Of a stretch of DNA of 64,000 bases, positions 1 to 10,969 are shown piece after piece. Position 1 is the stretch's first letter, and the number at the start of each line of letters is the position of its first letter. The notes under the pieces are model-generated. The model ran no database searches and was not told where the DNA came from. It saw nothing but the letters and a program-made list of their open reading frames with translations. The translations under genes were made by a program, and so were the position numbers. Source of the DNA: Rhabdophis nuchalis (Eukaryota > Chordata > Lepidosauria > Squamata > Natricidae); the NCBI GenBank assembly GCA_039707465.1, contig CM077643.1, positions 199,913,605 through 199,977,604 on the forward strand, read 5' to 3'.

Positions 1-1740
1 TCTCTTCCCATTTCTTTATTTGCTTGCTTTCACAGCTCCTCTTTTTGGATTCTCCCCTATACCTTTGGGGCTGACTTTCCCTATCCTAAGCTAAGGGTGT
101 AGGTGGGGAAAGGTGACCACCTATGGATTTTGGCATGCTCTTAAAAAGCCAGTGTGCTGCTAAACTAGCCAGATGGGAATGTTGTTACACGATCAAGAAT
201 GTGCCTCTTTCTTATACTGTGTATGATATTCAGACACTCAGTTTTAACATTAAGTTTTTTAGTCTGTTGTTTTGAATTTCATAATTATTATTGTATTTTT
301 GCGGGATCATGAATTAAGAGTTAACCACTTTCCTTTCTTTCATTCTTACTGGACTGTACTTAAAATAATCCTCTATTTCAATGCACCTTGTGGTCTCTCT
401 AATATGAAAACTTCCTATATAATCTTATGTAGCATTATACTGAGTGCAATGAAGCTTCCAAATATGTGTATTTAGTATTGCAATCTAAATGGTCATTCTT
501 AATAACAAAATGGAACCCTGATGCAATTCTATGTTCACTTAGAAGCCGCAATGATTTCATAAGAATATTTTGCAAGGTAGATGCAAATGGATCTCAGTAG
601 GTACCATTCAATAGGCATGCCATAAAAATAATGGCAGCAATAAAACATAACCATATAAAACTCACTTTGAAATACCTTGCATCACAAAGGCTTCCTGTGA
701 ATTTATATGATTTGATGAAAGATACAGTGGAAAAGCAGCTCTTTTCGATGGTTTTTTTTTATTACTTATTAAGAAAATACATCAAAGTAAGCATGCTACT
801 TTCAATTTCATCACATTTCTTTTCAAGAGTTAGCAAGGATTATTTACTACTCGATGAGGCAAGGACATCTCAATTCTCCCTCCATTTCCCTGTTGAGATT
901 AAAAGGCTTTGCAGGAGAACCTTTTGTTCTGTACTCAGGACTGCAGCCTACATTTCCTTTAACTGCACTTGTTTTCAAGCTGTAATGTTTCCTTAGCTTG
1001 TACGTGCACGTGGCTATTTCTTATTTTGATCTATTTACGTCTTTTTAAAAATGGAATGGGTGAGAATGGTTAATTGATTTCTTGTTGACAAAACTGTCAG
1101 GTTTAAGTGTCAGGTAGGACACGTTGATCATTTAACTGATGTTGGTTTTCCACAAATTCTCTTTTTGATGATGTGTTCTGTGTTTTTAAGTGTGTTTTAG
1201 TTGTATTTTATACAACGCCCAGTGTCATCATAGATTAGGAAGTAGGGAGAGGAGGCCTATAAATCTCATTAATAAAGAAACATTGGTTTTCTTATCTCAG
1301 ATTGGCTGTCCTCTCTTGGTTTTGGTTCAGAGGTGGTATTCTACCGCTTTGGAAAGGTTCGCCTGAACCACTAGCGGAAATTGTAGATGGCCCCGCCTAC
1401 CTGCCCTGGCTCTATGGCATCCCATTTAGGCCCTTTTTTCCTGCCAAAAGTGCATGCACAGAAGGCTGAGCGCCTGCACAGAGGTGGTGGAGTGCACTCA
1501 TGATTTGTGAATCACTAGGGAAGGTCAGTAAATACCACCCCTGCTCTGGTTGGCAAAACATTTTAACTTCCATTGTTTTCAAACCCAGAGGGATCATCTG
1601 TCAAGGATAAACATTCTTCTCTTCCAGTCTTCACAGAGTCTTTCAGATTTCACTCAACAAGTCTTCTGCAATCTTCTCAAGATCTGTCCTTGAACCAACA
1701 AGATTTCAAGAGTATTTGGTTTTTGGAGATTTTATCCATG
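1..1740. other. Unique-looking AT-rich DNA, no gene seen
   Basis: I see no coding region, RNA gene or clear repeat boundary here. The longest open frame (631-996) has no recognisable domain and low-complexity composition, so I do not call it a gene. Confidence 0.5.
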
Positions 1741-1749
1741 ATGCTAGTC

Positions 1750-1884
1750 CAGGGGTCTCCAAAGTTGGCTCTTTGAAGACTGGTGGACTTCAACTCCCAG
1801 AATTCCCCAGCCAGCATGGCTGGCTGGGGAATTCTGGGAGTTGAAGTCCACCAGTCTTCAAAGAGCCAACTTTGCAGACCCCTG
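1750..1884. mobile_element. 135-bp palindromic hAT-type MITE with 8-bp TSD
   Basis: A near-perfect palindrome: the two halves, each ending in CAGGGGTCT, are reverse complements meeting around 1815. It is flanked by perfect 8-bp duplications TGCTAGTC at 1742-1749 and 1885-1892. Eight-base TSDs and CAGNG termini are typical of hAT transposons. There is no coding capacity, so it must have been moved in trans by a transposase. A second copy of identical length lies at 4686-4820. TSD and palindrome are directly visible; the hAT assignment follows from family knowledge. Confidence 0.88.
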
Positions 1885-2007
1885 TGCTAGTCCAATAGCC
1901 TCTCTTCCTTCTCTGTGAATACCTTTCAGTGAGAAATTACACCAACTCCTAATCCCAGTTCTTTCCCCCCTAACTATCTAGCAGAAAGTGCTAATTTTGG
2001 AGCAAAG

Positions 2008-2060
2008 GAAGGAAGGAAGGAAGGAAGGAAGGAAGGAAGGAAGGAAGGAAGGAAGGAAGG
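2008..2060. repeat. (GGAA)n microsatellite
   Basis: About 13 uninterrupted GGAA units. The same motif recurs as a longer array near 47.66-47.75 kb. Confidence 0.95.
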
Positions 2061-2805
2061 ATTTATTTTTTATTTGTGGTTGTCTTCTCAAATTCAAATT
2101 CCTCTGGTTCAAAACTGCCTTTCCATTTCACACAATTGGTTTCGCTCCATGTGCTTTGTTGGAAGAGATAGCATTTATTCTCCTTCTTTGGTCATACTCA
2201 CCCCATTAAGCTTGCATATCCAATCATAAGCTATTGAAGCTCTTCACTGCACCACTAAGCAAGTCACTGTGGTGCTTTATGCTATAGCCATGCTGCATCT
2301 TCCGTTTATCACTTTGCTGATATTTGGTTGATAAAACTTATCAGCCGCAGAGGCTAATGCCAAAGAAGGTTCTTCAGATTTTAAAAAGACTGAAAAAACA
2401 AAATCTTCTGAGTTTACAGATAGCTTTGTTCGGAGAAACATAAGCAAATCTTTAATCCAGCATGGAAATGCCAGGAGTTGAAGATGGATTTTAAGACTTA
2501 GGGAACAATACGTGCTTTGTATTCATTTTGTATTAAAGTAACACTATGGGGTTATCATAAAAGATAAAAGATTTGTTGGCTTGAATAAAAAATTATGCCG
2601 TATAGTAAACAAATGTGGAAATCACTAAAAAAAACCAAAGATGACTTGTGTTTAAGTCAAAATCTTATCATACACAGTGTTATCCTCTTTCTTTTAGAAA
2701 TATCAAGTTACCTATTTTCCTAAGTTGCAAGAACTAGCAGCTCAATGTTATTTTAACATTTTTAAGGGCGAGAACTGTGTTGAATCTCTACACAGAGATT
2801 AACTT

Positions 2806-3530
2806 TAGAATAACTTTATTGACTTAAAATAACTTTATTGTCACTTTAAAATTCTTTAAATATACATTAAAATTTCATTGCCTACATGTCTCAAAAGGTC
2901 ACCACCTCCAATATACACTACATAAACATGAAAACAAAAAAGAAATAAATATGCATGTAGCCCTATACCCATGTATGACAGAGAGAAACATCACAGTTTA
3001 GTTCAGATATATGAATGTACATGGTGACAAAAACGAAATCTTACAAGTTTGCCAGAAGGATGGAATAAGAAACAAAGCTGTTACAGAATCAGGCAGCCCT
3101 ACTAAAAATACTTCAAAACCTCATCCCAGAAGCGAGCAATATAAACAGACTGTAAAGTGGGTGTGTGGGGTCTGTAATAATGCTTTGAACTCTAAGCACA
3201 TAAGCGCTTATGAGCAATAACCTGAATAATGGGAAACAAACTTCCTATAATCTTATCGGCTGCCTTTACCACACTCTGTATGGACTTTCTATCTGAGGCA
3301 ATGCTACCACCAAACCAAACAGTGATGCAGTTTGTTAAAATGCTCTCAATGGTGTCTCTGTAAAAAGTGGCCAGGATAGAAAGAGAAAGATGGGCTCTCT
3401 TCATCCGACGCAGGAAATGCAGACACTGGTTTGCATGCTTCCCTAAGGATGACATGTAGAGAGATCAGTTCAGATTGTTAGTTATCTGCATCCCAAGATA
3501 CTGGACTATTTATCCTAGCCACCTCCTAAT
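2806..3530 (-). mobile_element. LINE 3' fragment (L2/Rex1-like RT C-terminus and 3' UTR)
   Basis: Reading the minus strand, 3455-3192 encodes a LINE reverse-transcriptase C-terminal region with blocks such as FLRRMKRAHLS, FYRDTIESIL and TNCITVWFGG. This is the thumb/C-terminal part of a Jockey-group LINE. It runs into an AT-rich 3' UTR ending in a CAATAAAGTTATTCT-like tail near 2806. The same 3' end occurs at 6520-6537 (plus) and 55524 (minus), which defines the family. The endonuclease and the catalytic YADD part are absent, as in a 5'-truncated copy. Clade assignment (L2, Rex1 or CR1) is uncertain. Confidence 0.7.
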
Positions 3531-4030
3531 AATAAAGAAAAAAATTATTTGTCTCTGTTATACAAAATTTATAAATCATGGTAATTTCAATATGCTTTTC
3601 TACAAAGTTGTTGTGCAATGATTCTTGATGTTCTCTGAGCTAGTTTTCTTACTGATGTTTCATTACCCAAGCTATGTAACACCATCATTGCTAGTAAGAA
3701 GTGTGATTTGCTGTCACTATATTCTAGATGCTTGTTCAATTAGGGTAGGTGGGGGTGGTCTTAGATATTCTTTGGTTGGGCTATTTGTTGTTGACTTCTT
3801 GATTGGGGTATTGTTTATCAGATTGTTGGTCTGATATTAATCTTGGAGTTAATCTATGCTGATCTGGCTGCTGATTGCTGGTAGAGATATACTTGGGTCT
3901 TTTTGTTCCCCTTTTGTCTGGTTGATTGTCTCTCGTCTATAGATGTCTATATGTCTATTGATGGATAATTTGTTAGAATGCCAGGCTTCTAGAAATTCCC
4001 TGGCATTTTTGGACTTGAGTTGGCCTAGGA

Positions 4031-4667
4031 CAGTGGTGGCAAACCTAGGGCATGCATGCCAGAGGGGGCACTCAGAGCCCTCTCCATGGGCATGCACACC
4101 GTATTTGCGCCAAGTGCTGACAGCAGCAGCGCAGTAGCGGCTCCAAGAGAAGTCTTCTCCAGCACAAGAGAGATCCAGCTCCAAAAGCAACAGGCAGTTC
4201 ATGCCATCCGCCATCTCCAGCTCAGCTGCCTGTTCGTCGTCCAGTTCCAATTCTTTGGGCCTGGTGCTGGGCAGCACAGCCTTGAGCAACCTGGCAGGCA
4301 CGGGGGACACAGCATCAGGGTCATCCTCATCGGCTGCTTTGCTGGGTAGCACGCCATCAGCCACTAGAAGCTCTGCAGGTCAATGGGGAGGTGGAAAGTA
4401 ATTTCCCAATGGAGAACTTGGAAGCAGGGCAATGTGCTTGGGAGGGGACAGCAGGGGAGGGTGGGTAGGAGAAGGCATTTTCTGTGAATGGAAGCATGGT
4501 GGCCCATCTGCCCAGCAGCCCAATGAGAGCGCTTCCTCCCTCCCCTGTCTGGGGTAAGGCAGACAGCTCACATGCAACATGAGGGCGAGTCCATGTTGGC
4601 ACTTTGCAATAAATATGTTTTGGGTTACAGTTTGACCACTCGGTCTCTAAAAGGTTCGCCATCACTG
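4031..4667. mobile_element. 637-bp non-autonomous hAT element
   Basis: The ends are CAGTGGTGGCAAACC and the reverse complement of CAGTGATGGCGAACC, flanked by 8-bp TSDs GCCTAGGA (4023-4030) and GTCTAGGA (4668-4675), which differ at one position. The GC-rich interior has no transposase homology that I can read, and open frames across it are fortuitous. A shorter relative lies at 53601-53958. It is inserted inside the PLE fragment. Confidence 0.82.
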
Positions 4668-4685
4668 GTCTAGGATGATCTAGGC

Positions 4686-4820
4686 CAGGGGTCTGCAAAG
4701 TCAGCTCTTTTAAGACTGGTGGACTTCAACTCCCAGAATTCCCCAGCCAGCCATGCTGGCTGGGGAATTCTAGGAGTTGAAGTCCACCAGTCTTAAAAGA
4801 GCCGACTTTGCAGACCCCTG
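4686..4820. mobile_element. 135-bp palindromic hAT-type MITE, second copy
   Basis: The same palindromic family as 1750-1884 and exactly the same length. Perfect 8-bp TSDs ATCTAGGC lie at 4678-4685 and 4821-4828. The insertion falls only 10 bp beyond the right TSD of the preceding hAT element. Confidence 0.88.
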
Positions 4821-5084
4821 ATCTAGGCTATTTGTCCAATGGATCAATAGTCTGAATATGTATTTCTTATGTATTCATAGGGCAGAAATCAATGATGTGT
4901 GTATGTTTAGGTGCGAAAAATGGAGAAATCCACAAGTAGTAGAATTTCAAAGACAAAGGAAAAAGTCATGCATTTGTCTCTACTTACATTGCTCCCAGTC
5001 TCACACCAACCTTTATCAAATTGGTGTTCTCCAGATGTATTGGGCTTCAACTCTCTTAAATCCCCAGGTTGTTCATCAAAGGTG

Positions 5085-5345
5085 AAATTCATTACAATAA
5101 CAGAAAAACAGAGTTTGAAAGGACCTTGGAGGTCTTCTAAACCAAGGTCCTGGTCAGGCAGGAAACCATATATCATTCAGATAAATGGCTATCCAATCTC
5201 TTCTTAAAAACCTCCAGTGCTAAAGCACCCGCAACTTCTGATTAATTGTTTTGTCAGTAATTTTCTCTTCAGTTCTAGGTTGGTTCTCTCCTTGGTTAAT
5301 CTCCATCCATTGCTTCTTGCCCTGCCTTCAGATGCTTTGGAAAAT
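5085..5345 (-). mobile_element. CR1 LINE 3' fragment, antisense
   Basis: The reverse complement corresponds to the end of the CR1 ORF2 plus the short 3' UTR, the part usually read as 'tggactagaagacctccaa'. It aligns by eye with the 3' part of the better-preserved CR1 at 8020-8780. It is heavily mutated with no open frame. Confidence 0.65.
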
Positions 5346-5587
5346 AGGTTGACCATCTTCTTTGTGGCAGTCCCTTAGAAATTAGAACACTATTATCACA
5401 TCATACCTAGTCCTTTTCATTAAACTACATATACCCAATTCCTGAAACCATCAGATTGACAAGACTGCCTTATAAAAACTGCTGTTTGTTTGACAACTTA
5501 CACTATCTTATAATATTTAATAATAACTATTATACTGTGTTGTACTTCTTCTGCTTTTAGCACAAATTTAGAAAATGTTACACACTA

Positions 5588-6566
5588 TAGGCAATCCTTG
5601 GCTTACAAGCATTGGTTTAGCAACCATTCGAACTTACAACAGCCACTGAAAAGTGACTTAAAACTCATTCTCCCACTTAATACCATTGCAGCATTCCTAC
5701 AATCACATGATTAAAATTTGGGTTCTTTGCAACCACCATATATTTATAATAGTTGCAGTACCCTGGAGACACATGAATGTGATTTGCAATCTTCCTAGCT
5801 GGCTTCTGACAAGCAAAATCAATTAGAAAAGGCAGATTTGCTCAAACAGCCATATGATTTACTTAACAGCTGCAGTGATTTGCTTAATGGTGGCAAAAAG
5901 GTCATAAAATCGGGCAACTCACTTCACAACCACCTTGCTTAGCAACAGAAGTTATAGACACAATTTTGGAGAGCACATCTTTCTCCTTCTGTCTTGGCTA
6001 CTTTTTAGAGGCACAGTTGAGAGCATTTTAACAAACTGCATCACTGTTTGGTTTAGTGGCGGCAGAGCCTTAGATAGAAAGTCCATACAGAGAGTGGTAA
6101 GGACATTCAAGATTATAGGAAGCTCACTTCCCATTATTCAGGATCCTGGTAATAAGCCCTATGTGCTTAGAGCTCCCACACAATCATTAGTTATGGTCTG
6201 TTTCTGTTGCTCCCCTTTGGCTGGAAGTTTCAAATTATTTCTAGCAGGACTACCAGATTCAGCTCTGTAACACCTTTGTCCCCTATGCTCATCTGTCTGG
6301 TAAACTCGCAAGGTTCGTTTTTCTTGCCAGGTACATGTATACATTCGAACCATGTTATTTCTCTGTGTCATATAATACAGTACATGTGGTTATATGCATA
6401 ATTTTGTATGTATTTATTTTGTCATATTTATATAGTGTATATTGGAGATGGTGGCCCTTTGAGAGCTATATGCAATGAAATTTCATTTAAATGTATGCCG
6501 ATTAGTGTACATTCAAACTGACAATAAAGTTATTCTAAGTCTTGGTTGTCAGTCAAGAACTACCTG
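5588..6566. mobile_element. TIR repeat of the 'tcgacttac' family, split by a LINE
   Basis: The left part, 5588-5950, begins CAATCCTTGGCTTACAAGC and contains recurring 'aactgttgttaagtga'-like blocks. The right terminus, 6541-6566, contains the inverted counterpart of that end (GTCAGTCAAGAACT). A LINE fragment sits between them. Other copies in the window: 21824-22285, 11700-11805 (right end), 24066-24127 and 48186-48285. The terminal inverted ends suggest a DNA transposon, but I do not see a clear TSD. Confidence 0.55.
5951..6537 (+). mobile_element. LINE 3' fragment (same family as 2806-3530)
   Basis: Encodes RT C-terminal blocks GTVESILTN and CITVWFSGG followed by QRVVRTFKIIG, in register with the minus-strand copy at 3192-3455. 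It ends with the AATAAAGTTATTCT tail at about 6537. It is 5'-truncated and its reading frame breaks near 6270. It interrupts a TIR repeat, so it is the younger of the two. Confidence 0.7.
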
Positions 6567-7139
6567 TATCTACAACTAACTCTTAGAACTGCAAAATCTC
6601 ATTTAATTACTTCCAAATCAAGACCATGAACTGAACTTCCATCTCTTTTTGGCCCTGCATTGATCTATAGTCAGTTTTCAACACAGATAAAGCAGAGGTG
6701 AGTAGGGATCAACCATGAGGATTCTCAGAACAGTTTAATTATGCTTAATATTTCATAAGATCAGTGTAATCAGCTCTACATGCATTTTGGCATTTTGTTC
6801 TTAGATAAGGGAGAAATGTACTGTCTATTTTTAAGTAAAATATACTTACTGCTTGATTTTGGTATTCTTTTTCCTGATTTTTCTTTTTCTTCCCTAAAAT
6901 TAAAAGTAACTGTGCTTTTTTCCCCTTTTGATTTATGTATAAATCTGTCAAAAACCAATGGGCATTTTTGTGGAGATACCATTTGGTGGGTTGGAGATTC
7001 AGTGTCATGGATCAAAAAGTCAGAATGTTATTGATATAATGGCTAGGCATTTCTATTGTGTTCCTTTTTAAATTTTTTAATCCTTTTTTAATTTTTAATT
7101 CATGTTGCAGCAGTGTGTGTGTGTGTGTGTGTGCGTGTA

Positions 7140-7381
7140 CCGTGTTTCCCTGAAAATAAGACAGGGTCTTATTTTCTTTTGACCCCCGAAATAAGCACTT
7201 TTTCACTTTTTTATTTTCAGGGAGGTCTTATTATATTTGAGGTGCAGGAGGTGGTGAGCATGGTCAACTAATGGCTGCTGCTGTGTTGGAATATTTTCCG
7301 GGAGGGCTTATTTTAGCACATGAGCTCAAAAGCCTGATTGGGGTTATTATCTGGGGAGGTCTTATTTTGGGGAAAACAGGG
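7140..7381. mobile_element. TA-flanked MITE ('aaaataagac' family)
   Basis: The ends CCGTGTTTCCCTGAAAATAAG and GGGGAAAACAGGG are imperfect inverted repeats, with internal repeats of 'cttattttcagggagg'. The left flank is TA; the right flank is eroded into a GT run. A second copy, clearly TA-flanked, lies at 16882-17129. A TA target site suggests mariner/Tc1-type mobilisation, which is inference. Confidence 0.6.
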
Positions 7382-7399
7382 TGTGTGTGTGTGTATGTG

Positions 7400-7625
7400 G
7401 GTCTTTTCCTAGCCAGCACCAATCAGCACCAATCTACCAATCATGATACAACTACACAGCCAATCGACCCACTCACAGCAACAAAACCAGCACTCCACCA
7501 CCCCCACCAAGATTTATAGAAAGATGGCAGATCCGAAGTCAAAAACGCCAGCCTGAAGATGACAAGTGAGATCTTGCAAACATTGCAAAGACAATCTCAT
7601 TCTTACATGGGAAAACACCTGAATA
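7400..7625 (+). mobile_element. Penelope-like element tail fragment
   Basis: Non-coding spacer with 'ccaccacccccaccaagatttata', followed by a CTGAAGATG hairpin (7553-7581). Layout and wording resemble the tails of the PLE copies at 53.5-54.0 kb and 3.6-3.8 kb. No coding part is retained. The call rests on similarity to those copies within this window. Confidence 0.45.
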
Positions 7626-7637
7626 CAACAAGACCAG

Positions 7638-7639
<2 letters not shown>

Positions 7640-7682
<43 letters not shown>

Positions 7683-7718
7683 ATACATACATACATACAT
7701 ACATACATACATACATAG
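7640..7718. repeat. Compound (GT)n(ATAC)n microsatellite
   Basis: About 18 GT units followed by about nine ATAC units. Any open frame across it is an artefact of the repeat. Confidence 0.95.
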
Positions 7719-8019
7719 TTTTTGAGCTGATAAATAAATGACACAATGACACAAGCATGTATATATCAAGGTCTTCTGTATTCTGATCACTCTGCTGCAT
7801 TTGCTTCATTTTTAGTTCCCTGAAATATAGAAATTATATGATTTAAGAGAGAGAAATATGTATTTATGTATCAGAATACAAAATTAAATTTCAAATGAAT
7901 GCAAAAACCTCGGAATCTTCAGATTTCCAACTAAGAATGTCTATGGAATGAAGAAAATAAAGGGGTGTCTTGTATGTTCTTGGATATTGCATTGGTTAGA
8001 GATAATTTCAATTGTGAAA

Positions 8020-8780
8020 AAAGTAAGGTCCTACATATATGCAAGAAAAACCAAATGCACAAGTACAGTATAGGTGGTACCTTGCTCAATAGTAGCAACT
8101 GTGAGAGGGATCTCGGAATCCTAGTGGACAACCATTTAAATATGAGCCAGCAGTGTGCAGCAGCTGCCCAAAAAGCCAACACAGTTCTAGGCTGCATCAA
8201 CAGAGGGATAGAATCTAGATCGCGTGAAGTGTTAATGCCACTGTATAGTGCCTTGGTAAGGCCACACTTGGAATACTGCATACAGTTTTGGTCGCCACGA
8301 TGTAGAAAAGACGTGGAGACTCTGGAAAGAGTGCAAAGAAGAGCAACCAAGATGATTAGAGGACTGGAGACTAAGACATATGAAGAACGGCTGCAGGAGC
8401 TGGGTATGTCTAGTTTGATGAAGAGAAGGACCAGGGGAGACATGATAGCAGTGTTCCGATATCTCAGAGGGTGCCACAAAGAAGAGGGAGTCAAACTTTT
8501 CTCCAAGGCACCTGGGGGCAGGACAAGGAGCAATGGGTGGAAACTAACCAAGGAGAGAAGCAACTTAGAACTAAGGAGAAATTTCCTAACAGTAAGAACA
8601 ATTAACCTCTGGAACAGCTTGCCTCCAGCAGTTGTGAATGCCCCAACCCTGGAAGTCTTTAAAAAGATGTTAGACAGCCATTTGTCTGAAATGGTATAAG
8701 GTTCCTGCCCATGCAGGGGGTTGGACTAGAAGACCTACAAGGTCCCTTCCAACTCTGCTATTGTATTGTATTGTATTGTA
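8020..8780 (+). pseudogene. CR1 LINE ORF2 C-terminal part and 3' end (5'-truncated)
   Basis: Codons run open to a TAA at 8699, encoding a CR1-type ORF2 C-terminus: DLGILVDNHLNMSQQC, SREVLMPLYSALVRPHLEYC, QRRATKMIRGLE and LWNSLPPAVV. This region lies C-terminal to the RT catalytic core. Endonuclease and YADD regions are missing because of 5' truncation, so it cannot be autonomous. The open frame extends upstream to about 7965, but CR1 similarity begins near 8020. The 3' UTR ends in a (TATTG)n tail at 8757-8780, the short tandem tail expected of CR1-like retrotransposition. The uninterrupted frame suggests a fairly recent insertion. Confidence 0.85.
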
Positions 8781-9790
8781 ATCCATTAGCAATAAGGTTC
8801 CTATGCACAATTTCTCATTCCAAAAATATAAACCCAATAAACAATTTAAGAGAAAGAACTAGAGAAGGTAAATAGTGTCACAATAGATATAGATCAGGAT
8901 AGAAGAAGAATGCAATTTGGCAGGTTTGGTGTTTGCCCTGGATAGAATTTTAAACTTGGAATTGACTGACAGTTTAGACTACAAACTTATTCAGACCATT
9001 GACACCCCCCCCCCCCACTTTTCTTAAAAGGGGAAAGTTTTGCTAGTTTTATAACCTGCACATGCAGGTTACTATCCTCAGAACAAAACCCATTGTAAAT
9101 GGCATCCCAATGAGTTTCTTTGGGAAACTCTAATGTAATTCTCATTTAATCAGAGACAGAGTCTACCAAAAACCAACAAATCAGAAATGAGAGGGTAGCA
9201 TTTTTCTTCTCTTATCTTCAACACAAAATGGATACTATAAAGATGGCACACACACATATTAAATATATACAGAAAAGCAGGCCAGAAGGAAATAATGATT
9301 CATGGTAGTGGAAATCAGAAAGACCAGCTAATAAGTTTGTAGTTGCATTTTTTTTCTTTCCACCAGCTGTTTCTCTTTCCAGATCAAGCCAGGAAGACTT
9401 CAGTGGATCCACATACTCTCTGGAGATAAACTTTACTCAATGCAATTAAAGTCCAGAAAGAAACAATGTAACATTGTGTTGAAGTAGGTTGCCCGTTATG
9501 ATGGAAAGGACAATCCTGTTACATTATATATCCCATACACACCAGCCATCAAATGGGGTGATTGTGAGATGCAGTAGAAGGATATCTCATTGCACTAGAG
9601 ACTCCTGTAAGTGCAAGATGTATTGGAATCTCCTTATCACAGTCCTTATCACTCCTCATGGCATGAATCAGTCAGCTGTCATATAACTCCAAGACAAAGT
9701 TGTCCAGGTTTAAAGGACTTTAATTCCTTTAATTTTCATTCTATACATTTATTTTATTCATGTAGCACCTTTCATTCAAGAGCTTATGAT
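8781..9790. other. Unique-looking DNA, no gene seen
   Basis: AT-rich, with a poly-C run at about 9006-9016. No coding region or repeat family is recognised. Confidence 0.45.
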
Positions 9791-9799
9791 GAGATTTAC

Positions 9800-9992
9800 A
9801 GCTACAGTAATTCTGCTGACTGCCAACAGTTCGATTCTCACCAACTAAAGGTTGACTAAGCCTTCTGAGGTTGGTAAAATGAGGTCCCTGATTGTTGGGG
9901 GCAATATACTAACTCTGTAAACCACTTAGAGAGGGCTGTAAAGCACTGTGAAACAGTATATAAGTCAAAGTGATTTTGCTACTGCTATTCCC
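9800..9992 (+). mobile_element. Sauria-type SINE, 5' part eroded
   Basis: Retains a B-box-like GTTCGATTC, the conserved body ('ggttggtaaaatgagg', 'gggcaatat', 'gagagggctgtaaagcactg') and the 'agtatataagtc' 3' end that is shared with LINE tails. A complete copy for comparison lies at 58730-58952. Confidence 0.8.
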
Positions 9993-10043
9993 TCCTTCTG
10001 TTTTCATCACACAAATAATCTTTGACCTTGTGTTTGGATGAGA

Positions 10044-10176
10044 TAATATAATAATATAATGTAATGTAATGTAATGTAATGTAATGTAATGTAATGTAAT
10101 ATAATACAATACAATACAATACAATACAATACAATACAATACAATACAATACAATACAATACAATACAATACAATA
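10044..10176. repeat. (GTAAT)n(ACAAT)n pentanucleotide array
   Basis: About eight GTAAT-type units pass into about 15 ACAAT units. ACAAT is the complement of the ATTGT motif that forms the 3' tail of the CR1 at 8757-8780. Confidence 0.95.
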
Positions 10177-10873
10177 AATATATACATATGGCCATATTTC
10201 CAATTCTAACACTACTACTCTCACAGTTGAATCTTGTACATCTTGCAGATCTGATCAGGGCAGCTACAAAAAGATAGCATGAGCATATACGGTGCCTTTT
10301 TAGACAATTGGCAATATTAGCTTGATATGCAAGAAAATGGAACCATATATGATTTATAAACATGTAATTTAGTCTAGTGCTAAAAGCTGTTTCTGTGAAC
10401 CTGAATAAATGCTAGTGCCCTAATGAAAAAAAAGTCCATTTTCATAAAAAAAATACTGTTCAGATTTAATGAACACATACATTGTTATGATTAGCTGTCG
10501 AGAGAAATGAGCTGCCTACCAGTGAAAGTTATCATTTGAGAAATTTCAAGAGAAAGATATGCAACGGTGTACAGTCCAGCATTTATGAAGCATCCAAGGG
10601 CAAGGAAAGCTATTATCATTCACAGTGTTTACAGTTATATGTAACCTGGGTAACCTAAATTGGTGTGATTATCATTGCTTTTCATAAATTACATTTGATG
10701 ATAGCACTAGGATAAGAGTGTATCAGCTATAGAGGGAAAAGAGTAGGATGAGTGGAAGGCAGAGAGAGACAGGATGTGATTAAACTGTAGGGCAAAGGGA
10801 GAGAACTATTGAACTAAAATGTGGACTAAGGAAGCAACAGCCCACATACCAGTGTTGGGCAGCATATAAATTT

Positions 10874-10966
10874 TGATGATGATGATGATGATGATGAGGA
10901 GGAGGAGGAGGAGGAGGAGGAGGAGGAGGAGGAGGAGGAGGAGGAGGAGGAGGAGGAGGAGGAGGA
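10874..10966. repeat. (GAT)n(GAG)n trinucleotide array
   Basis: About eight GAT units followed by about 23 GAG/GGA units. On the minus strand it would read as long proline and histidine runs, which is a repeat artefact. Confidence 0.95.
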
Positions 10967-10969
10967 TCT

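Larger units (their letters stand above)
3600..4860 (-). mobile_element. Penelope-like element 3' part, split by two MITEs
   Basis: On the minus strand, 4030 down to about 3850 encodes a C-terminal segment with NAREFLEAWHSN and SINRHID. This matches the end of the GIY-YIG endonuclease domain of Penelope-like retroelements. It is followed by a non-coding tail with a hairpin at 3654-3691. Upstream homology resumes beyond two hAT MITEs (4031-4667 and 4686-4820) at about 4829-4860, where a degenerate IDxxD-like stretch is readable. The copy is a pseudogene because it carries stops and insertions. The same protein motif and tail architecture recur at 26668-27360 and 53190-54085, which supports the family call. 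Confidence 0.6.

Noticed and set aside
631..996. 121-codon open frame as a possible gene
   Set aside because: Biased AT-rich composition, no recognisable domain and no supporting structure. Chance frames of this length are expected in 64 kb.
3849..4364. 171-codon minus-strand frame as one host gene
   Set aside because: It joins the interior of a hAT MITE (above 4031) to a PLE endonuclease remnant, so the fusion is an artefact of insertion.
7514..7809. Overlapping frames with His-Thr and Tyr-Val repeats
   Set aside because: They are translations of the (GT)n(ATAC)n microsatellite.
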